Shown one piece after another: positions 49,241 to 56,862 of a DNA stretch of 64,000 nt (within the stretch, counting starts at the first letter, position 1; each line of letters opens with the position of its first letter). A program made the translations under genes and the position numbers. The notes under the pieces are model-generated. The model saw nothing but the letters and a program-made list of their open reading frames with translations. It was not told where the DNA came from and did not search any database. The DNA comes from Tsuneonella sp. CC-YZS046 (GTDB taxonomy: Bacteria; Pseudomonadota; Alphaproteobacteria; Sphingomonadales; Sphingomonadaceae): NCBI RefSeq assembly GCF_035581365.1, contig NZ_CP141590.1:2228001-2292000 (forward strand), written 5' to 3'.

Positions 49241-49266
49241 AGTCGTTTCCCTGTTCTGCGGATGTA

Positions 49267-51069
49267 TCAGGCGTCCTGAAGCCGTTCCGGCTTGAGCACG
49301 AACGACCCCGGAGCGGGCTCGATCGGTTTCAGCTTGCTGCATCCCGGCTTGCGGGCGGGCACCTGCCCACCCTTATCGTTCTTTTCCAGCCATTGCACCC
49401 AGTGGGGCCACCAGGACCCTTCGTGCTTGCCCGCGTTCTGCAGCCAGGCCCCGGCATCGGAAGCAAGCCCCGGATTGGTCCAGTAGCCATGCTTGTTGGC
49501 GGCTGGGGGATTGATGACCCCGGCATTGTGGCCGGAACCGCCCAGCACGAATTCCACCGGCCCGCCGAAATACTGGTGGCCGCGATAGACGCTGGGCCAG
49601 GCGGAAACATGATCGTCCTTGAGGCCGACGATCATCAGCGGCGCGGTCACCTTGCCCAGATCGAGCTTTTCACCCAGCAATTCCACCGCGCCGGACACGC
49701 GCAGATGATCTTCCAGCAGCAGCTTGCGGTTGTAGGAACGCAGGAATGCCTGCGGAATATGCGAGCCGTCCTCGAACCAGAACAGCAGGTCGGATGGCGG
49801 GGAATCCTTGTCGAGCAGATAATGGCTGACCCAGGACGACCAGATCAGGTCGTTGGCGCGCATCATGGCGAACAGCTGATGCAGTTCGTCCTTGTCGATA
49901 TAACCCTTGGTTTCAATATGGCCTTCCAGCGCATCGACATGCGCTTCGTTCACGAAGGCGGACCATTCCTTCATGTCCTCGAAATCGACCAGCGCGCCGA
50001 TCAGCGTGCTGGTGCCCACCTTGTCGATTTCGCCGCGCGCGGCCAGCACCGCATCGGCCATCGCGATCAGGGTGCCGCCCATGCAGAAACCGAACAGATC
50101 GACCGAGCTTTCGCCGGTGCATTCGATGACCTTGTCCAGCGCTTCCAGAACTCCGCGGCCGACGTAGTCGTCCACCTCGCAATGGCGGTGGCTTTCATTG
50201 GGATCGACCCAGGAAATCAGGAAAACGGTCTGCCCCTGATCGACCAGCCATTTGACGAGGCTGCTCCTGGGCTGGAGGTCGATCATGTAATATTTGTTCA
50301 CCAGCGGCGGCACATAGAGCAGCGGCCGCGCCCGCACCGTCTTGGTGGCGGGCGCATACTGGATAAGCTGCATCAGGTCGTTCTGGTAGATCACCTCGCC
50401 CGGCGTGGCGGCGAGGTTCTTGCCCAGCTCGAACGCATTGTCATCGGTGCGGCGGCGGATGATGCCCCGCCCTTCGGTGATGTCGCTCAACAGGTTGGCG
50501 AAGCCCGCCACCAGATTCGCCCCGCCGGTGTCGACCGTGCGGCGCAGCACATCGGGATTGGTCACGACGAAATTGGTAGGCGCCACCGCGTTGAGATATT
50601 GCTCGAGCAGCAGCGACGCCAGCGCGCGCTTGGAAGGATCGGCTTCGGTCGATGCCTCGATCAATTCGCGCATCTGCCGAGCGATCAGCAGATGGCTTTC
50701 CTTGACGCTGCGATAGAAGGGATTCTTGTCCCATTCCTCGCCCTTGAAGCGCCGGTCGCCCCGCTCCGGAGCCGCGACCGGCTCAACCTCGCCGGACGTG
50801 TCCCATATGTTGGTCCAGAACCTGCCCCATTCGGACCAGGCATCCGCCTGCGCCCTGAGCACCTTGTCGGGATGGGCGAAAGCGCCGGACACCACGTCGT
50901 TCCACGCGGAAAACACCGCAAGCGCATCGTAACGCCGCGAGGGCTTGTAAACCGGCGGCTGACGGAAGAAGGCGCCGACCGCCTCCCCCAGCTTCCGGTA
51001 GGATTCGACGCAATAATTGCCGGTCGCGGCTTGTTCGGCTTCGTCGGTCTGGGAGGTTTTGGTCGCCAT
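49267..51069 (-). CDS. phaC: class I poly(3-hydroxyalkanoate) synthase
   Basis: The 600-residue alpha/beta-hydrolase-type polymerase has lipase-like box FGFCMGG with nucleophile Cys329, Asp in GLKDDHVSAWPSVY and general-base His in GGSGHNAGVINPP. The N-terminal PhaC_N region includes VYKPSRRYDALAVFSAWNDV-like sequence. It polymerises 3-hydroxyacyl-CoA into storage granules. Length and absence of phaE indicate class I. Its location between the acyl-CoA dehydrogenase and hydrolase genes of valine catabolism is unusual. Confidence 0.95.
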   Translation of the reverse strand: MATKTSQTDEAEQAATGNYCVESYRKLGEAVGAFFRQPPVYKPSRRYDALAVFSAWNDVVSGAFAHPDKVLRAQADAWSEWGRFWTNIWDTSGEVEPVAAPERGDRRFKGEEWDKNPFYRSVKESHLLIARQMRELIEASTEADPSKRALASLLLEQYLNAVAPTNFVVTNPDVLRRTVDTGGANLVAGFANLLSDITEGRGIIRRRTDDNAFELGKNLAATPGEVIYQNDLMQLIQYAPATKTVRARPLLYVPPLVNKYYMIDLQPRSSLVKWLVDQGQTVFLISWVDPNESHRHCEVDDYVGRGVLEALDKVIECTGESSVDLFGFCMGGTLIAMADAVLAARGEIDKVGTSTLIGALVDFEDMKEWSAFVNEAHVDALEGHIETKGYIDKDELHQLFAMMRANDLIWSSWVSHYLLDKDSPPSDLLFWFEDGSHIPQAFLRSYNRKLLLEDHLRVSGAVELLGEKLDLGKVTAPLMIVGLKDDHVSAWPSVYRGHQYFGGPVEFVLGGSGHNAGVINPPAANKHGYWTNPGLASDAGAWLQNAGKHEGSWWPHWVQWLEKNDKGGQVPARKPGCSKLKPIEPAPGSFVLKPERLQDA

Positions 51070-51203
51070 GGCAGGAACTCCGGGGTGGACTCAAAAATGC
51101 TGCAATGCAGCAATACAGGCGATGCGGGACCACATCAATCGCCGTTTCACGGCGTTTGCAGCCTGCCTTGCGAAATCCACGCCCACTCCCTCTCAAGCCC
51201 TTG

Positions 51204-52346
51204 CTATTTAAGCAGATCGCGCCCCACGATCATCCGCATGACCTGATTGGTGCCCTCCAGAATCGAATGCACGCGCAGGTCGCGCCAGAACCGCTCGATC
51301 GGATAATCCTGAAGATAGCCATAGCCGCCATGCAGCTGGAGCGCGCGATCCACCACGCTCGATCCGGTTTCGGTCGCGAAGGTCTTGGCCATCGCGGCGA
51401 AGCGGGTCTTGTCCGGCGCGTTCTCCGTCACCTTCACCGCCGCGAGATAGAGCAGCGCACGGGCCGCTTCCAGTTCCGTCGCCATGTCGGCCAGCATGAA
51501 CTGGGTGTTCTGGAACTCCGCGATCGCCTTGCCGAACTGCTTGCGATCCTTGGTATAGGCCACCGCCTCGTCCAGGCAGCGCTGGGCGCCGCCCAGCGAG
51601 CAGGCGCCAATATTGAGGCGGCCGCCGTCGATGCCCATCATCGCGATCCGGAAGCCTTCGCCCTCCTGGCCGACGAGGTTGGCGACCGGAACGCGGGCTT
51701 CTTCCAGGATAAGAGCGGCGGTGGGCTGGGAATGCCAGCCCAGCTTCTTCTCCTGCGCGCCGAAGCTGACGCCCGGCATGTCCTTCTCGATCACCAGGCA
51801 GGAAATGCCCTTCGCGCCTTCCTCGCCGGTGCGGACCATGGTGACATAGACCTCGTTCTCGCCGCCGCCGGAGATGAACTGCTTCGATCCGGTGACGACG
51901 TAATGGTCGCCGTCGCGCACAGCCCTGGTCTTGAGCGCCGCCGCATCGGAGCCGGAGGACGGCTCGGTGAGGCAGTAGCTGGCGATCCGCTCCATCGAGA
52001 CGAGATCGGGGAGATATTTCTCCTTCAGCGCCTCGCCGCCGAAGCGGTCGATCATCCAGGTCGCCATGTTGTGAATGGAGATGAACGCGCTGGTGGACGG
52101 GCAGCCGTAGGACATCGCCTCCATGATGATCGCGGCTTCCAGCCGCCCCAGGCCGATCCCGCCCGCTTCCTCGCTTACATAGATCCCGCCGAAGCCAAGC
52201 TCGGCCGCCTGCAGGATGGTTTCGCGCGGGAAATGATGCTCTTCATCCCATCTGCCCGCATTCGGCGTGATGTTGTCCGCAGTGAACCGGCGGGCCATTT
52301 CCTGAATTGCAAGCTGGTCTTCGGTAAGCTGGAACTGTCCTGTCAT
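51204..52346 (-). CDS. isobutyryl-CoA-type acyl-CoA dehydrogenase
   Basis: The 380-residue FAD enzyme has N-terminal helical domain, middle-domain signatures YCLTEPSSGSDAAALKTRAV and TGSKQFISGGGENEVYVTMV, QLHGGYGYLQDYPIERFWRD and catalytic Glu in HSILEGTNQVMRMI. It oxidises branched-chain acyl-CoA to the enoyl-CoA, feeding electrons to ETF. Gene context with the hydratase, hydrolase and mmsB suggests isobutyryl-CoA (inference). The 134-base gap to phaC may contain a promoter. Confidence 0.92.
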   Translation of the reverse strand: MTGQFQLTEDQLAIQEMARRFTADNITPNAGRWDEEHHFPRETILQAAELGFGGIYVSEEAGGIGLGRLEAAIIMEAMSYGCPSTSAFISIHNMATWMIDRFGGEALKEKYLPDLVSMERIASYCLTEPSSGSDAAALKTRAVRDGDHYVVTGSKQFISGGGENEVYVTMVRTGEEGAKGISCLVIEKDMPGVSFGAQEKKLGWHSQPTAALILEEARVPVANLVGQEGEGFRIAMMGIDGGRLNIGACSLGGAQRCLDEAVAYTKDRKQFGKAIAEFQNTQFMLADMATELEAARALLYLAAVKVTENAPDKTRFAAMAKTFATETGSSVVDRALQLHGGYGYLQDYPIERFWRDLRVHSILEGTNQVMRMIVGRDLLK

Positions 52347-52380
52347 TCTATCCTCTCTTGCCCCCTCGAACGCAGCCGTG

Positions 52381-52689
52381 TCAGCCGCATGCGATGGTCG
52401 TTATCGCCATGTTGCGGTCATAGCCCACCGTAAGCCGATCCGGCCGGAAATCCATTGTCAGGGCGCCTCCGGGCGGCGCCCAGCGCAATTGCCGCGCCCC
52501 GGTGATCCGCAGCAGCACCGCCCCGGACTCCGCGGTCGCGGTATGGCCGATATGGCTTTGCGCAGGCTCGGCATCGCACACGGCGGGCGGTGGCGAGGCT
52601 GGCGCAACTTCCTTTTCGGGAGCGGCGGCGCAGGCCGCAAGCGGCAGGGCGCAAAGCGAAAACGCGGGCAGAAATCTAGCCATCGACAT
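52381..52689 (-). CDS. I78-type peptidase-inhibitor family protein
   Basis: The 102-residue exported protein has a lipoprotein-type signal (FSLCALPLAACAA), a Pro/Ala linker and a ~65-residue C-terminal domain: VCDAEPAQSHIGHTATAES, ARQLRWAPPGGALTMDFRPD and RLTVGYDRNMAITTIACG. The G-A-x-T-M-D-x-R-x-D-R-L pattern is that of the I78 inhibitor family, which targets serine peptidases. Two cysteines (in VCDA and at the end) could pair. It is 9 bases after the lipoprotein gene upstream. Confidence 0.82.
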   Translation of the reverse strand: MSMARFLPAFSLCALPLAACAAAPEKEVAPASPPPAVCDAEPAQSHIGHTATAESGAVLLRITGARQLRWAPPGGALTMDFRPDRLTVGYDRNMAITTIACG

Positions 52690-52698
52690 CCTCCTTAC

Positions 52699-53184
52699 TT
52701 ATGGACAACGCGCATATTTGAGCGGGCCGGGCATCGCATCATGCCCGAATTCCTGCCGCACCAGCGACTTTCCGCCATTTTCCGTCTCGAGAACCATTTC
52801 GCGGGTCCATTCCATGCCCTCGCCGGTGAAGCTGAAGCTGGCCCGGATGCGGGTGTCGGTGCGTTCCTTGACGGCGCCGAGCGTGCCGACGGATTCGTAG
52901 AAAGTGAGCTTGGCGGGCGCGATCACCAGCAGCCCCTTGGCGTCCCCGCGAGTGGACGTGCAATCCGCGGAAACCAGGCCCCAACGCCCCTGGATCGAAA
53001 CCGGAATCTCGCTGGCGCCGTCCTGGCTGGCCGGCGTGGCCGGTGCCTCGCCCACGGGCGAGGGCGGCGGCGCGATCTCGCTTTCGGCCTTTTCCTTTTC
53101 ACTCGCCTCCTCGGCCGGCTTCGACGAGCAGGCGGTGAGGGCAAGAGAAACAAGCAGGAAAGCGGCGTAGCGTATGGGCATCAT
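52699..53184 (-). CDS. uncharacterised lipoprotein
   Basis: The 161-residue protein starts at ATG 53184 after AAAGGAG. The lipobox is LTACS (LVSLALTACSSKPAEEASE), followed by a Glu/Lys/Pro linker and a ~90-residue domain beginning SIQGRWGLVSADCTSTRGDA with predicted beta strands (LLVIAPAKLTFYESVGTL, IRASFSFTGEGMEWTREMVL). A Cys in ADC and one in the terminal YARCP could form a disulfide. I recognise no family. It is probably co-transcribed with the I78-like gene. Confidence 0.78.
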   Translation of the reverse strand: MMPIRYAAFLLVSLALTACSSKPAEEASEKEKAESEIAPPPSPVGEAPATPASQDGASEIPVSIQGRWGLVSADCTSTRGDAKGLLVIAPAKLTFYESVGTLGAVKERTDTRIRASFSFTGEGMEWTREMVLETENGGKSLVRQEFGHDAMPGPLKYARCP

Positions 53185-53209
53185 GGGCCAACTCCTTTCA
53201 TGAGCGAAC

Positions 53210-53230
53210 GGCCCGCCGGAACAGCGGGCC
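53210..53230 (-). terminator. GC hairpin downstream of aldehyde dehydrogenase gene
   Basis: GGCCCGC and GCGGGCC pair perfectly over a 7-base loop, 24 bases beyond the dehydrogenase stop on the minus strand. Only a short T-rich run follows, so it may be a weak terminator or attenuator. Confidence 0.45.
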
Positions 53231-53253
53231 GCCATGGAAGGAACTCTCGAAGA

Positions 53254-54672
53254 TCAGATCTTTTCCATGATCTCCTTGCCGAACAGCTCCTCATCGCTCG
53301 GCAGAACCTTGGGCTGGGCCAGCGGCTTCGACACCCAGGTTTCGTTGATGAGGTCGCGCCAGGAAATATTGTTGTTGGTGCCGTTGCCGCCCCACGAGCC
53401 GCAGCCCAGCGAGAAGGTCTGGCGCATCCCGTTCCAGAGATTGCCGGAGTTGGACGGCGCCTGCGGCTGGTTGACCATCACGCGGCTGGTCTTGGTGCCG
53501 AAGGCCAGCTTCATGATGTTCTCGTCGGAATTGGAATAGATGCCGCAGCTGTGGCCCTGCCCCTGATAGGACTGGATCGCATTGGTCAGCGCGATCGCCT
53601 CGTCGATGTCCCTGGCGCGGTAAAGCGCCATGGTAACGGTCATCTTCTCGCCGGAGAACGGATAATCCGGGCCCGCGCCGGTTTCGGGCACGATGAAGAA
53701 CTTCACTTCGTCCGGAACCTGGAAGCCCGCGTAATTGGCGATGAACTGGGCCGGCTGGGCCACGATCTTCGCGTTAATATGGCCGTCTTCCCAGATCGCG
53801 CCCTGCAGCTTGGCCTTCTCGTCCGCATTGACGACATAGCCGCCCTGCGCCTTCAGCTTCTCCAGCATCTCGTCATAGATCGCATCCAGCAGGATGACCG
53901 AGTTGTCGGACGAGCAGGACGCCGCATTGTCCAGCGTCTTGGAAATGCGGATCTTCTCGGCCGCGTCGTCGAGGTTGGCGGTTTCGTCCACGGTAATCAC
54001 AGCATTGCCGACCCCCACGCCCAGGGCCGGGGTGCCGCTGGAATAGGCGGCCTTCACCATCGGCGCGCCGCCGGTGGCCAGCACGCGATCGACCTGGCGC
54101 ATCAGTTCGTTGGTCTTCTCGACCGAGGGGATCTCGATGCCCAGCACCAGATCAGCCGGAGCGCCCATCTTGACGATGGCGTCGCGCATCAGGTCAACGA
54201 TCTTCTTGTTAGTCAGCTTGGCGCGCGGGTGCGGCGCGATGATGATCGAATTGCGGCCCTTCACGGCGGAGATCGCCTTGATAACCGGGGTCGCCTCGGG
54301 ATTGGTCGAGGGCGACAGCGCGCCGATCACGCCCATCGGCTTCGCGATCTTGACGATGTTCCGTTCCGGCAGTTCCTCGATGATGCCCACCGATTTGTCG
54401 TCGATGATGTCATACAGCGTCGCGCGCGTCTTGCGGTCGATCTTGAGGAACTTGCCCTCGTAATTCCCGAGCTGGGTTTCCTCGACGGTGAACTGCGCGA
54501 TTTCCTCGCTCACGCCCGGCTTGCAGACCGCCCACACCATGGCGCGGATCAGGGCATCGACCTGTTCCTGCGTGTAATTGGCGATCTGCTCCTGCGCGGC
54601 GCGCGAACGCGCGACCAGCGCGGCGATTTCGTCAACGACTTCGTTCCTGTCCAATTCGAGAGCGGTAGCCAT
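53254..54672 (-). CDS. CoA-acylating aldehyde dehydrogenase (SauS/EutE-like)
   Basis: The 472-residue protein starts at ATG 54672 (MATALELDRNEVVDEIAALV). It belongs to the acylating ALDH group: cofactor segment IAKPMGVIGALSPSTNPEAT, catalytic Cys253 in LDNAASCSSDNSVI and the C-terminal GTNNNISWRDLINETWV and SLGCGSWGGNGTNN typical of sulfoacetaldehyde/acetaldehyde dehydrogenases. It lacks the Glu general base of hydrolytic ALDHs in the usual place, as expected for CoA-acylating enzymes. The substrate is unknown; it is not a canonical MmsA. It is divergent from a LysR gene. Confidence 0.86.
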   Translation of the reverse strand: MATALELDRNEVVDEIAALVARSRAAQEQIANYTQEQVDALIRAMVWAVCKPGVSEEIAQFTVEETQLGNYEGKFLKIDRKTRATLYDIIDDKSVGIIEELPERNIVKIAKPMGVIGALSPSTNPEATPVIKAISAVKGRNSIIIAPHPRAKLTNKKIVDLMRDAIVKMGAPADLVLGIEIPSVEKTNELMRQVDRVLATGGAPMVKAAYSSGTPALGVGVGNAVITVDETANLDDAAEKIRISKTLDNAASCSSDNSVILLDAIYDEMLEKLKAQGGYVVNADEKAKLQGAIWEDGHINAKIVAQPAQFIANYAGFQVPDEVKFFIVPETGAGPDYPFSGEKMTVTMALYRARDIDEAIALTNAIQSYQGQGHSCGIYSNSDENIMKLAFGTKTSRVMVNQPQAPSNSGNLWNGMRQTFSLGCGSWGGNGTNNNISWRDLINETWVSKPLAQPKVLPSDEELFGKEIMEKI

Positions 54673-55027
54673 AGCGTCTTCCTCGTGTTCCAAAAGCTGC
54701 CGGGAACCGCAGCCATCCAATGCAAATCCCGTTCAAGCGCCGAAAAAGGCAACCTGCGCACCCTGGGCCGCGCATCCATCGCCATTCGCCGCTTCGATTT
54801 GGAAGCGACTCTCTCCAGCCTTCCTGCGATCCTGCCCATGCCAGTCCACTGCCCCGCTGACAAGCGAGAGCGGGGCTTTCGGGGCGCAATCGCGGCGCTC
54901 GGCCCGAGGCGATACATCCGTCCCAGCACACAAGACCCTGTTCATGCGGCCTTCCGGCGCAGATGGGATGGGGCAACGCTGCGATCAAGCGCTAGATTCG
55001 CCGCGCCTGGCTGCATATATGCAGGTG
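54673..55027. other. divergent control region between aldehyde dehydrogenase and LysR genes
   Basis: The 355 bases hold no convincing gene. The plus frame that runs through them lacks family similarity before the LysR start. A perfect 12-bp palindrome TGCATATATGCA lies at 55012-55023, 5 bases before the likely LysR start, and overlaps an alternative ATG at 55019. Confidence 0.55.
55012..55023. promoter_or_regulatory. 12-bp palindrome TGCATATATGCA at the LysR start
   Basis: The perfect self-complementary 12-mer sits immediately before the LysR coding start. Its position fits an autoregulatory site, although LysR sites are more often T-N11-A type and lie further upstream. Confidence 0.35.
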
Positions 55028-55924
55028 ATGGACTGGGGTGACCTGCCATTTTTCCTGGCCGTGGCCGAACATGGCACGCTGGCGCGCGCGGGCGCCCTGC
55101 TGCGCACCGATCCCACCACCGTGGGCCGCCGCATCCAGAAGCTGGAGCGGGCGGTCGAAGCGCGCCTGTTCGAACATCTGCCCAGCGGCTTTGTCCTTAC
55201 GCCCGCCGGCGAACGGCTGCTGCAGAAGGCGCGGGCGATGGAACGCATCGCCGTCGAGGCGCGGCAGGTCGGCGGCGCGAGGGATGCGGCGGCCGATCTC
55301 ACCGGGACTGTGAGGCTCAGTGTCGCGGAAGGTTTCGGCAGCTGGTTCGTGGCCCGCAGGATCCGGGACTTCGCCGATCGCTACCCAGCGGTCTCGGTGG
55401 ACCTGGTCGCCAATAGCGGGTTCCTCAACCCGACCAGGCGGGAAACCGACCTGGCCGTGCTGCTGGCGCTGCCGCGCAAGGGGCCGTTGGTGACCCGCAA
55501 GCTCACCGATTATGCGCTCGGGCTCTATGCCTCCCACGCCTATCTTGCCGAAGCGGGGCCGATCGACCGGCGGGAAGCGCTCGCCGGGCATCGCCTCATC
55601 GGCTATGTCCCGGACATCGTCTATGCGCCGGAATTGCGGTATCTGGACGAAATCCCCAATGCCGGCCCGGTGATGCTCCGTTCTTCCAGCATCAATGCCC
55701 AGCACCGGATGATCGCGGCCGGCGCCGGCATCGGCGTCCTTCCTCATTTCATCGGCGCGATGGACCGGGCGCTCGCTCCCATATTGCCGGAATTGCGGAT
55801 ATTGCGCAGCTTCTGGCTGGTGGCGCACAAGGAAACCTCCACCTATCCGCAGGTTCGCGCGATGATGAACTGGCTGCGCGATACGGTGAAGGCGGAGCAG
55901 CATTTGTTTCTGCCGCCTGCTTGA
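55028..55924 (+). CDS. LysR family transcriptional regulator
   Basis: The 298-residue protein starts MDWGDLPFFLAVAEHGTL; the ATG at 55019 is an alternative. The N-terminal winged helix-turn-helix is seen as GALLRTDPTTVGRRIQKLER and LFEHLPSGFVLTPAGERLL. The C-terminal periplasmic-binding-like effector domain includes VRLSVAEGFGSWFVARRI and AGAGIGVLPHFIGAMD. It probably controls the divergent aldehyde dehydrogenase gene in response to an unknown metabolite. Confidence 0.9.
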   Translation: MDWGDLPFFLAVAEHGTLARAGALLRTDPTTVGRRIQKLERAVEARLFEHLPSGFVLTPAGERLLQKARAMERIAVEARQVGGARDAAADLTGTVRLSVAEGFGSWFVARRIRDFADRYPAVSVDLVANSGFLNPTRRETDLAVLLALPRKGPLVTRKLTDYALGLYASHAYLAEAGPIDRREALAGHRLIGYVPDIVYAPELRYLDEIPNAGPVMLRSSSINAQHRMIAAGAGIGVLPHFIGAMDRALAPILPELRILRSFWLVAHKETSTYPQVRAMMNWLRDTVKAEQHLFLPPA

Positions 55925-56019
55925 AGGGCGGTTGGAAGCGGATGAAGGCGAGATAAAAACGGGCTTTGCCGGAACCTACCGGGCCGTCCGGGCGATTTAC
56001 CCTGCGAAGGGAGCATCGC

Positions 56020-56862
56020 ATGGCCGCACGCGCATATTGGCAGGGGCAGATCAGGCTCGCCCTGGTTTCCATCCCGGTGGAAATCTATCCGGCGGTGAAA
56101 TCGGGCGCCTCCATCAGCTTCCGGCAGATCCACGAGCCGAGCGGCAAGCCGGTTTCGTATGAGAAAGTCGTCCAGGGCATCGGCCCCGTGGATCGCGACG
56201 ACATCATCCGGGGCTACGAAGTCTCGAAAGGGAATTATGTGCTGCTCGAGGACGACGAGATCGAAGCGGCAAAGATCGAAAGCAAGCGGACCCTCGAACT
56301 CGTCCAGTTCGTGGAGCAGCACGAGATCGACGTGCTCTATTTCGAGAAGCCCTATTTCGTGGTGCCGGCCGATGAGTTGGCCGAGGAAGCCTATATCGTG
56401 CTGCGCGAGGCCTTGCGCCAGGCGCGCAAGGTCGGCCTTGGTCAGCTTTCTGTAAGAGGGCGGGAACAACTCGTTGCGCTCAAGCCCTGCGGCAAGGGGC
56501 TGGTGCTGGAAGTGCTGCGCTACGCCGACGAGGTCAGGCGCGCGCAGAGCTATTTCTCGGAGATCGGCAAGGACAAGCCGCAGAAGGAATTGCTGGATCT
56601 CGCCAGCGCCCTGATCGAGCAGAAGACCGCGCCTTTCGACCCGGTCGAATTTCATGACCGCTATGTCGACGCCCTCAGGAAGCTCATCGACAAGAAAGCC
56701 AAAGCCAAGGGCAGGAAAATCCTGGAAGATGTCGAGGAGCCGGCGCCATCGGGCGGCTCCAACGTCATCGACCTGATGGCCGCGCTCAAGAAATCGGTGG
56801 GGCAGGACAAGGGTGGAAAGCCTGCTGCGAGGAAAGGCGGCGCGCGCCGCAAGCGGGCATGA
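56020..56862 (+). CDS. ku: non-homologous end-joining protein Ku
   Basis: The 280-residue protein starts at ATG 56020 after GAAGGGAG. It has the bacterial Ku core: YWQGQIRLALVSIPVEIYPA, SFRQIHEPSGKPVSYEKVVQ and YEVSKGNYVLLEDDEIEAAK. IDVLYFEKPYFVVPADELAE and a lysine-rich C-terminal tail (KGGKPAARKGGARRKRA) likely help DNA tethering. It forms a homodimer ring on broken DNA ends and recruits LigD. It overlaps ligD by 4 bases (ATGA). Confidence 0.96.
   Translation: MAARAYWQGQIRLALVSIPVEIYPAVKSGASISFRQIHEPSGKPVSYEKVVQGIGPVDRDDIIRGYEVSKGNYVLLEDDEIEAAKIESKRTLELVQFVEQHEIDVLYFEKPYFVVPADELAEEAYIVLREALRQARKVGLGQLSVRGREQLVALKPCGKGLVLEVLRYADEVRRAQSYFSEIGKDKPQKELLDLASALIEQKTAPFDPVEFHDRYVDALRKLIDKKAKAKGRKILEDVEEPAPSGGSNVIDLMAALKKSVGQDKGGKPAARKGGARRKRA

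Noticed and set aside
53254-54672. methylmalonate-semialdehyde dehydrogenase (mmsA) of valine catabolism
   Set aside because: Sequence pattern is of the SauS/EutE acylating group, it is separated by two unrelated genes and a hairpin, and it has its own regulator.
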